A stretch of DNA of 11,546 nucleotides from positions 1 to 11,546 of the forward strand of contig NYST01000044.1 of assembly GCA_002683155.1 (NCBI GenBank), in the 5' to 3' direction. Below are positions 9,601 to 11,546 of the stretch, one piece after another (positions within the stretch are counted from its first letter, which is position 1; every line of letters starts with the position of its first letter). The notes below the pieces were generated by a model. That model made no database searches. It was not told where the DNA came from and saw only the letters and a program-made list of their open reading frames with translations. A program made the translations under genes and the position numbers. The DNA is from Methanobacteriota archaeon (GTDB lineage: Archaea; Thermoplasmatota; Poseidoniia; Poseidoniales; Thalassarchaeaceae).

Positions 9601-11546
9601 CAATCCGCTAAATAATACAGCTTGGCAGGTCAACAGTTCACTTACGGCAGTCGGTGAGTACATGGCGTATGCAATTGACGATGTACTCTACTTTTCCGCA
9701 TTCGGAGCAGGTCTAGGGAACGAATTTTGGGCATACAACACCACGAACGATACGGTATGGCAAGTGGCCGACATCAACGCAGGATCTAGTTCCAGTAAAC
9801 CCGGCCACTGGTTGGATGAGCAGAGTGGTGAGTTGATCTTCTTCCGAGCAGAAACAAGTTCTTGCTCCTGTTGGAGATTGCATGTCTTCAATGCCAGCAA
9901 CCAAACCGTCTGGGAAGTTACACATTCCTTCTCCGCTCATTTCGGATACTCAGGGAGCTCAAAACTTCTGAGCAAAGCCATTGGTGACACGGTATATTTT
10001 GCTGCCAAGGATGCCTCTTCATCGCATTATGAACCGTTTGCGTACACCGTTTCCAACAACACGGTTTGGATGATTGCTGACATCTACTCTGGATCAGCAT
10101 CCTACGGAACAGAAGCAGGACATAATCTGGCAGGCGTCGTGAACGACATCCTCCTGTTTGATGCCTGGGATGGCAGTGGATCCCGAACACTCTGGGCTCA
10201 TGACCCGTCCAACGGCACCACATGGGAAATATCTTCTTCAGACTCAACTCGAAGTGACGGATTTATTTCGGCAAATAGTTGTGGTCATGATGGCAATAAC
10301 AGATTGCGTGTCTTCGTGTATGGAGATACTGGTTATTTCTGCGCTAGTGGTTCAGGCGACGGCGATGAACTCTGGGCATACAACACCTCAAACACCACGG
10401 CGTGGCTAGTTGCTGACATTAATCCGAATGGAAACAGCGATCCTGGACGATACATGTTCGAGAGGATTGGCGACACGCTGTATTTCTCCGCAACAAGCAC
10501 CCAAGGTTCTGGACTCTGGGCGCACGACACATCAAATTCTTCCACATGGCTTGTTGCATCATTGATAGAACCAGGTCGCTGGTCGTCCTTGGTGGTTGGA
10601 GACACCGTCTATTTCAGTGTTAAACAAGGATTTCAGGATATCGAGCCATGGGCGTATGACACCTCAAACCAATCCACTTACCTTCTGAAGGACATCAATT
10701 CCGGCTCGAGCCCCAGTTGGCCAGGCCTGAACCTCGATTTCACCCTTGTTGGTGACGTCATCTATTTCGACGCCAACGATGGTACCAGCGTTAGTCTATG
10801 GGGGCATCGACCTTCAGTCCTCAATTATCAAACAAATACGGGTGGGGCTGTTACTTCATGGGCAATCAACGCCAGCCTACCAAGCGGTCTCTCCTTTGGT
10901 ACGAACAACGGCACTGTCTACGGTACACCAACAGAACTGTGGACACAAACCTCCTACTTGGTCTGGGCAAACAACAGCGGTGGTTCTTCAGTCGGTTATC
11001 TCAACATCACTGTTGTAGATGAAGTTCCAACTCTTTCCTACTCGCCAAGCACTCTTGAATTCACAAATAATACTGCTCATGTAGCAGTTCCATTGGATGC
11101 CACACTTACTGGTTCAGGTACGATTATTTCTTGGGCAATCAATGGGACTCTGCCTAATGGCATTAATTTTGGAACATCAAATGGGACAATATGGGGGACC
11201 CCCACTGAACTTTGGAACTCTACGATTTACACAGTATGGGCAAACAACAGTGGTGGTTCAACATCAACTACAATCACGATAAGTGTCGTAGATCAGATAC
11301 CAACCAGCTTAACCATAAGTCCTGAAAATACAACAGCAACGAACAATACTGTAATCACAACGATTGCCATCACTACCGTGGGCTCAGGCGACATTGTAAC
11401 ATGGGAGTTGGAGGGTACGTTGCCATCTGGACTCACATGGACTTCTGCGAATCAGACCATTTGGGGTACTCCAACTGAATTGATGACCACGACTCAATAC
11501 ACGGTCTGGGCGAACAATACCGGTGGATCAGTATCTGCAACATTGA
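527..11546 (+). CDS. Giant secreted protein of nested propellers, 5' part
   Basis: One frame stays open from 503 to the window end; with the GTG at 527 as start it gives at least 3673 residues and no stop. GTG 527 is preferred over ATG 581 because only the longer form has a full signal peptide (RGKQAR, then a hydrophobic run); from ATG 581 the basic region is lost. Order of domains: signal peptide 1-28; parallel beta-helix 62-625; RCC1 propeller 626-985; beta-helix cap 986-1042; Cys motif 1043-1065; Ig-like domains 1066 onward, of which Ig1-4 and Ig6 contain inserted propellers. Residues are rich in S, T, N, G and D, with many NxS/T sequons. I infer an extracellular or cell-surface protein for adhesion or glycan binding; the beta-helix resembles carbohydrate-active families, but I cannot point to catalytic residues. 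The C-terminus and any anchor lie beyond the window. I recognise the domain families but no named gene. Confidence 0.93.
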   Translation, partial: MYGAIRGKQARAICLAVLMVTLAQTAYSSGLTGWEYPEPLSNQDDSMGSIACNTATLGTNDPIHVDRINGSDVWAGTAACPKASIASAVGNASAGDEIIVHAGIYHENITIDNKDNLLLRAASGERVVMDGTRSISDDFDLSWNSVDGDGIQEVTLPQSGWQLFHNWTEQVPARWPNAAFSNDSVFNRTYWAEGTLTNSNNAYTLGWLQDAGPESGIHDGLNETINATGLDPVGAIAILNVGSFRSFSREITSWNPSNGTFGYDGTGMSWKTKHHAYFLEGKRELIDVDGEWWLNSTNNRLHYRPPSGQDANDLDLRVKVQPFAITVQNSDGVSIEGIDFFGTTIKVDQCDECTFANSTLEYPSTSRRSQGIAGESADERFVTYFYRCTNTLVDAISITNTDGAAIEFHGAAGQSNGNIVNNSYFHAIDWSASDQKGLMTTIYEGGRDMTFSNNTVHLTGASSVLSIGDSPTVIYNEVWDVGHLQTDGAVVQLMQGEVEGSEIAYNWIHDIGKYGIRFDAPMGQSSTGNNGSIHHNVLWNVSGGIMAKGDYHDISNNTVFGERVDGKNNIIILHEQNTGNENSTTWNNAVDAIAAHRSNTIWDYPLEDNTHGMNWNGYIHQYANSLSVFDTHTCAILENKSLACWGNNGNGQLGLGNTTSQSTPQYVDVGTGRTIKSIASSGSNSAHTCAILDNGSVMCWGNNANGQLGLGNTSTQESSPQYVDIGAGRTAIQLTIGNTHTCALLDNKSVSCWGSNAFRQLGIDSSISYSSIPMHVNITAIEIHSAHLHTCAKLDNGSVMCWGYNNYGQMGLGNNTNTIDPPILIPIDSNREVTSIGIGKHHSCFTYDNGSLVCSGRNNVGQLGLGYNTPHINQLSYVPQLNQSIQSALGSYQSCVLLINGSAQCSGANTWGQLGDGTTTPKSSLASTLLPSGRRAVFVSMGHGHTCARLDNQSTACWGNNHHGQLGLGNNTDQSTPAITLLGNLATITVKDMLVDPDNDDFRPTWGSHLHRLDAGAYDADDSNPWTAGIEWTYSRSSNYTTGCMHAHAQNYNSAAVFSDGSCILPTLSSSPANISLEAGLTMTPHTLTYETPFLADDKQTAASSGDVGTGSNIALDSNGGVHTCHQTASDELQYTTNASGSWESAVIDTGDAFNHCFIILDSVDDIHIIYHDNSNNNLMYATKTLSDGIDATNWVINTTDNNGDTGDFGSMAVDADNRLHVSYYSAYCSCPKYATKDNGSSFWSRELVEDTSNNIGKFTSIALDSNEKPHITYRDVTNTNLRYAHKMGSSWVITTIDSTSLTGSGTSLAIDSNDHLHVAYKTNTTEMAYMTNRTGSWVKTTLDANTSGGWGVNFVDIMLDKGDDQHVVYTDIVNKKIHYMSNTRGVWERILVAGDSISWLSSATMDQNGGIHVSYRIEGSFDDLGYAAVRSFTHRQQYEIEPALPTGLSLGDENGTIYGTPSVRQDSKQYTVWANTTYTSAIATFSMSIDWQLTSSVDEIVGILNQAIEPITFTESLSNFDFGTWSTGVSNGTTTFSQSWRKPAGASTDANYDFQDFAIAENGDQAIVFTQNHSGGSTPHSLALMYKPFNGSWSSSIIDNSTNTGFKPSIAIDRTGALHIAYIDNANDTIRYTTNVSGSWVFSTLGDAEWTDSHSRKTDIAIDPITDAVYIVHTMKDVGDSGSALEGARFHTNEGGSWVNETITHRGLKSGYDSQIALDSDGNIHVAYYLDQGSDLKIASRINGVWQNETIAGSTASSGSNFNAGNTPAIAIDSQDVIHIISMANYGSSNKRLALYSGTIGSWTATTFGTTSLYRHSYNPSIAVDSNDAIHIAYHYGTTSKHLHYISNMSGSWSLETLDSSLAGWGARVSIDNNDDIHIAHSDLIGSGTVAHYLEMTKRTGSGEGLTAHPIFDISPPLPDGLSMNWRNGTITGTPTEVQDSTTYTVWANLSERSASTSISIGVNWSLRPSVSGVSATLNTAITPITFEWNTTIWESRVTNGSDHPSSAINSNDAGKATDVAADSNGKTHVVSFDDNNDDLRYTTNVGGTWTSSLIHQSGNTGRHPSIVIDSNDMIHVVFVRQTGTSLMYMNKSVSATSWSSATTISSDAWNKATGLALDEDDNLYVSWARNDANYKRQCFVKTKPVSSSTWSDLPGLYTHYQSENHRVRSACDVAVDSNKKVHIVAHDASSSSNSGDLRYTTNVSGSWVSSDVRGFSSSSVDTGRLVQIAIDSNDKIHLSYVQDSGTAHVYHDTNSGGSWSQTQVLWGADHPAIAIDSNDDVYIVLGSSGNLAGYRRAASSTGSFSYSTGTSCSGGCDEYISVVADNNDDFHISYARHLNNNRLGVSYEQGTGKGVKNDPGSWRPVISSISSCEVTPSLPQGLSVTNSRCTLSGTPSVESSNQTYTVWANTSSGDSYSTQVWLRVAHSPPNISYNSNNFILTNNTTMSPNAIPTNSGGPIPERIIDIGSVDNFSSIALDSNGYKHISYRDSTNQTLLYATDKSGSWVTATVDSEYGSGSQSSIALDSNDNVHIVHYESDAHKLRYTTNSSGSWVSTTLDSGYVGWSPSIAIDSDDNIHLSYLRIDSTYRVKYATNSSGSWVFTTVSPHTGSHAQGPYGFYTTTGISLDSNDNPHISYTCSGTGGFNPDLCYTTNVSGSWNYQTLDSSGNTGIDNSISIDSENNLHISYYDVTNENLRYATNKSGSWIYSTIDQTGDVGHDTSIGIDSDDNVHISYYDKTNRNLKYATNSTGAWVNSTIDSNFDVGTGSSIFIGSNDRVHISYQESVSSTDGNLRYVIVDNNNSIYGWSINSTLPEGLHFNENTGVISGTPTQLMSTTQYTIQARNSGGVSTATISLSVIDDAPVISYNTLVLTKGIAMTPEPPTSTGGAVVSWSVWGSALPVGMSLDPSTGVISGTPTTNGLQAQFGIIGFYAINATNSGGTTTFYIGITVNDQAPGPFEYIPENNTITNNSLVHLAPYFIDATSGNGSTWQVATLSSPGVNFELVVNDIIYFDANQNKRLYAFNPLNNTAWQVNSSLTAVGEYMAYAIDDVLYFSAFGAGLGNEFWAYNTTNDTVWQVADINAGSSSSKPGHWLDEQSGELIFFRAETSSCSCWRLHVFNASNQTVWEVTHSFSAHFGYSGSSKLLSKAIGDTVYFAAKDASSSHYEPFAYTVSNNTVWMIADIYSGSASYGTEAGHNLAGVVNDILLFDAWDGSGSRTLWAHDPSNGTTWEISSSDSTRSDGFISANSCGHDGNNRLRVFVYGDTGYFCASGSGDGDELWAYNTSNTTAWLVADINPNGNSDPGRYMFERIGDTLYFSATSTQGSGLWAHDTSNSSTWLVASLIEPGRWSSLVVGDTVYFSVKQGFQDIEPWAYDTSNQSTYLLKDINSGSSPSWPGLNLDFTLVGDVIYFDANDGTSVSLWGHRPSVLNYQTNTGGAVTSWAINASLPSGLSFGTNNGTVYGTPTELWTQTSYLVWANNSGGSSVGYLNITVVDEVPTLSYSPSTLEFTNNTAHVAVPLDATLTGSGTIISWAINGTLPNGINFGTSNGTIWGTPTELWNSTIYTVWANNSGGSTSTTITISVVDQIPTSLTISPENTTATNNTVITTIAITTVGSGDIVTWELEGTLPSGLTWTSANQTIWGTPTELMTTTQYTVWANNTGGSVSATL
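710..2401 (+). other. Right-handed parallel beta-helix domain, main part
   Basis: Residues 62-625. The opening, 'PIHVDRINGSD..AGT' then 'ASAVGNASAGDEIIVHAGIY' and 'VVMDGT', is the usual N-terminal rung pattern of pectate-lyase-like beta-helices (NGSD..PGT, AL..A..GD.I.V..G.Y). Two further family marks are present: ARWPN (residues 173-177) and the run ELIDVDGEWWLN followed by LHYRP (286-304), close to the 'LD.PGEWY.d...LYY.P' pattern of secreted beta-helix proteins. Later rungs show regular N/D- and V/I-rich coils, for example 'NNSYFHAIDWS', 'SNNTVHLTG', 'YNWIHDIGKYGIRF' and 'HHNVLWNVSGGIM'. Such domains bind or cleave polysaccharides; I cannot identify catalytic residues. The expected C-terminal cap is missing here and reappears after the RCC1 repeats. 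Confidence 0.75.
2402..3481 (+). repeat. RCC1 propeller, seven repeats, inside the beta-helix
   Basis: Seven repeats of the form HTCA.LDNGSV.CWG.N..GQLGLGN. Their (H/Q).C motifs begin at 2420, 2585, 2744, 2891, 3050, 3203 and 3359, a spacing of 49-55 residues, the normal RCC1 blade length; seven is the classical blade number. Repeats 5 and 6 are the most diverged (CSG in place of CWG), and repeat 3 has RQLGID in place of GQLGLG. Every repeat keeps two Cys ten residues apart, suggesting one disulfide per blade as expected of an exported protein. Secreted RCC1 domains of this 'HTCA..CWG' type are common in prokaryotic surface proteins and are thought to mediate binding; no partner can be named. 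DNA here looks more AT-rich than the start of the gene. Confidence 0.9.
3482..3652 (+). other. C-terminal cap of the interrupted beta-helix
   Basis: Residues 986-1042 contain 'VDPDNDDFRPTWGSHLHRLD' followed directly by AGAYDADDSNPW. This matches the familiar end of secreted parallel beta-helix domains, (F/V)DP.n.DFR...GS...DAGA...., and is unlike RCC1. Its position after the seven RCC1 repeats means that the propeller was inserted into the beta-helix, between its last coils and its cap. Confidence 0.7.
3653..3721 (+). other. GC..A.NYN..A...DGSC Cys motif
   Basis: Residues 1043-1065 read 'GCMHAHAQNYNSAAV' then FSDGSCI. This matches the short motif GC.d..A.NYn..A..dDGSC found in many secreted proteins of marine bacteria and archaea. 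The two Cys (3656 and 3713) probably form a disulfide and the Asp/Asn residues could bind calcium; both are inference. It sits exactly at the join between the beta-helix cap and the Ig chain, as a linker or small independent module. Confidence 0.6.
3722..5005 (+). other. Ig1: He_PIG-like domain split by propeller A
   Basis: The N-terminal half (3722-3799) reads 'PTLSSSPANISLEAGLTMTP'. The C-terminal half (4841-5005) resumes with LPTGLSLGDENGTIYGTP and QYTVWANTTYTSA, the He_PIG core LP.GLs....G.i.GTP...... YTV.A.N. Between them lies propeller A. In the intact Ig domains at the 3' end of the window the same two halves are adjacent, which is why this is read as one split domain rather than two partial ones. 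Confidence 0.7.
3800..4840 (+). repeat. Propeller A: seven DSN-H-Y repeats
   Basis: Seven repeats of (A/M)(L/V)D.(N/D)...H(V/I).Y.....(L/M).YAT...GSW....(I/L)D. The conserved Asp codons lie at 3875, 4010, 4169, 4319, 4460, 4607 and 4745, a spacing of 45-53 residues. The last repeat stops at 'LGYAAVRSF' without the usual GSW strand, which suggests that the ring is closed by a strand from the segment before repeat 1. This repeat type is common in secreted prokaryotic proteins. Repeat 3 has TKDNGSSF, close to the sialidase Asp-box, so a distant BNR relationship is possible. No catalytic residues are recognised. Confidence 0.8.
5006..6427 (+). other. Ig2: He_PIG-like domain split by propeller B
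   Basis: The N-terminal half (5006-5077) contains 'LNQAIEPITF'. The C-terminal half (6257-6427) has LPDGLSMNWRNGTITGTPTE and TYTVWANLSERSASTSISIG. These are the same two blocks as in the other Ig units, separated here by propeller B of about 390 residues. The N-half is short and diverged and would not be recognised on its own; the call leans on the pattern repeated in the neighbouring units. Confidence 0.65.
5078..6256 (+). repeat. Propeller B: seven DSN-H-Y repeats
   Basis: Seven repeats recognisable by FAIAENGDQ (degenerate first unit), IAIDRTGALHIAY, IAIDPITDAVYIV, IALDSDGNIHVAY, IAIDSQDVIHIIS, IAVDSNDAIHIAY and VSIDNNDDIHIAH, most followed by a GSW or GVW strand. Unit 1 lacks both the Asp and the His of the consensus. 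The last unit again ends without the GSW strand, at 'HYLEMTKRTG', consistent with closure of the ring by the segment that precedes unit 1 (GTWSTGVSNG or QSWRKPAG). Confidence 0.78.
6428..7813 (+). other. Ig3: He_PIG-like domain split by propeller C
   Basis: The N-terminal half (6428-6496) reads 'ATLNTAITPITFEW', closely matching 'GILNQAIEPITFTE' of Ig2, so Ig2 and Ig3 N-halves look like duplicates. The C-terminal half (7622-7813) has LPQGLSVTNSRCTLSGTPS and TYTVWANTSSGDS. It carries a Cys pair (SSCEV and SRCTL) not seen in the other Ig units, plausibly a local disulfide. Confidence 0.67.
6497..7621 (+). repeat. Propeller C: seven DSN-H-Y repeats
   Basis: Seven units: VAADSNGKTHVVS, IVIDSNDMIHVVF, LALDEDDNLYVSW, VAVDSNKKVHIVA, IAIDSNDKIHLSY, IAIDSNDDVYIVL and VVADNNDDFHISY. 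Three units carry Val, Trp or Leu near the end of the inner strand instead of Tyr. The last unit ends at 'LGVSYEQGTG' without a GSW strand, while 'TIWESRVTNG' precedes unit 1, the arrangement expected for closure by an N-terminal strand. Length and blade number match propellers A, B and D. Confidence 0.8.
7814..9112 (+). other. Ig4: He_PIG-like domain split by propeller D
   Basis: This is the clearest split. The N-terminal half (7814-7903) reads 'PPNISYNSNNFILTNNTTMS' and ends TNSGG; the C-terminal half (8939-9112) starts 'IYGWSINSTLPEGLHFNENT' and continues VISGTPTQLMSTTQYT. In intact Ig domains of this protein 'GG' or 'GSG' is followed a few residues later by '(S/V)W.(I/V)...LP.G', so rejoining the halves at TNSGG|YGWSINSTLP restores a normal domain. 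Confidence 0.75.
7904..8938 (+). repeat. Propeller D: seven highly regular DSN-H-Y repeats
   Basis: The most regular of the four. Conserved Asp positions are 7964, 8105, 8243, 8411, 8564 and 8705, with Gly in its place at 8846 in unit 7; spacing is 46-56 residues. Consensus: S(I/L)(A/S)(L/I)DS(N/D)(D/G)N.H(I/L)SY.D.....L.YATN.SGSW...T(L/I)D. Unit 4 carries an insertion with two Cys (SYTCSGT and DLCYTT). 'ERIIDIGSV' before unit 1 fits the W..TID strand that is missing from unit 7 (LRYVIVDN), supporting closure of a seven-bladed ring. Confidence 0.85.
9113..9388 (+). other. Ig5: intact He_PIG-like domain
   Basis: Residues 2863-2954 form one uninterrupted unit: 'APVISYNTLVLTKGIAMTPE', then STGGAVVSWSVWGSALPVGM, SLDPSTGVISGTPT and 'INATNSGGTTTFYIGITVND'. 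It gives the reference order for the split units, since the strand ending MTP is followed at once by TGG..VSW and LP.GMS. Confidence 0.8.
9389..11020 (+). other. Ig6: He_PIG-like domain split by propeller E
   Basis: The N-terminal half (9389-9481) reads 'PENNTITNNSLVHLAPYF'. The C-terminal half (10811-11020) has NTGGAVTSWAINASLPSG, NGTVYGTPTELW and 'YLVWANNSGGSSVGYLNITV'. The intervening 440 residues are a propeller of a different repeat type from those in Ig1-4, so two unrelated propeller families have entered the same Ig family at about the same position. Confidence 0.7.
9482..10810 (+). repeat. Propeller E: nine ELW-type repeats
   Basis: Nine copies of (G/N)D(T/I/V).YF.A......LWAY(N/D)TSN.T.W.VADI. 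The YF-type motifs run from IIYFDA (about 9560) to IYFDA (about 10760), averaging 50 residues. Eight repeats carry their own TWQV-like strand; the ninth lacks it, and an extra STWQVATL at 9494 precedes repeat 1, so the ring appears to close by pairing the first strand with the last repeat. Repeat 3 carries two close Cys (SSCSCW). The type resembles ELW/hyalin-like repeats of secreted proteins. Codons here look more GC-rich than in propeller D. Confidence 0.75.
11021..11293 (+). other. Ig7: intact He_PIG-like domain
   Basis: Residues 3499-3589: 'PTLSYSPSTLEFTNNTAHVA', TGSGTIISWAINGTLPNGI, NGTIWGTPTELW and 'YTVWANNSGGSTSTTITI', ending VVDQ. No insert. Its second half is close to that of Ig6 (both SWAIN..LP.G, GTPTELW and VWANNSGGS), pointing to a recent domain duplication. 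Confidence 0.82.
11294..11546 (+). other. Ig8: He_PIG-like domain, cut by window end
   Basis: Starts 'PTSLTISPENTTATNN', continues TVGSGDIVTWELEGTLPSG, NQTIWGTPTELMTTTQYT and 'VWANNTGGSVSATL' up to the last base. No insert is seen. The frame is still open, so the Ig chain and the protein continue downstream. Confidence 0.8.

Noticed and set aside
1093..10605. Many 60-110-codon open frames on the minus strand across the giant gene
   Set aside because: They lie opposite a continuous, strongly patterned domain-coding frame, have low-complexity or incoherent translations and show no recognisable domain. They are shadows of the plus-strand repeats.
2082..11282. Short plus-strand open frames in the other two frames
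   Set aside because: Same reason: they overlap the giant frame, lack recognisable content, and the giant frame needs no frameshift to stay in register with its domains.

Overview
The window looks like a piece of a marine archaeal genome; Marine Group II Euryarchaeota (Poseidoniales) is my best guess. The evidence is a tandem helix-hairpin-helix protein next to a giant secreted multidomain protein, a likely GTG start with a TATA-like element about 20 bases upstream and no nearby ribosome binding site, and very frequent N-glycosylation sequons. No rRNA or housekeeping gene is present, so this is inference; a marine bacterium is not excluded. No tRNA, rRNA, CRISPR array, insertion sequence or transposase was found, and nothing credible is coded on the minus strand.

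Layout. Positions 1-480 (+) hold the 3' end of a gene for a protein with two copies of a helix-hairpin-helix domain. A 46-base gap carries two perfect short hairpins and a TATA-like stretch. From 527 to the end of the window (+) there is one uninterrupted reading frame of at least 3673 codons that runs off the window. I translated the whole frame by eye and found no stop or frameshift. There is no gene-free stretch longer than 300 bases.

The giant protein is exported (signal peptide, residues 1-28) and is built almost wholly of beta-rich modules. In order: a right-handed parallel beta-helix of the polysaccharide-lyase-like type; a seven-repeat RCC1 propeller that interrupts the beta-helix just before its C-terminal cap; a 'GC...NYN...DGSC' Cys motif; then a chain of putative Ig (He_PIG-like) domains. 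Four consecutive Ig domains (Ig1-Ig4) are each split at about the same place by a seven-repeat propeller of 'A(L/I)DSN..(I/V)H(I/V)(S/A)Y...LRYATN.SGSW' units. Ig5 is intact. Ig6 is split by a nine-repeat 'LWAY(N/D)TSN.T.W.VADI' propeller. Ig7 is intact and Ig8 is cut by the window edge.

The unusual feature is the nesting: six propellers of three unrelated sequence types sit inside other domains rather than between them (44 repeat units in total). I infer a very large cell-surface or secreted binding or adhesion protein, perhaps with carbohydrate-directed activity in the beta-helix. The ligand, membrane anchor and C-terminus lie outside what can be seen.
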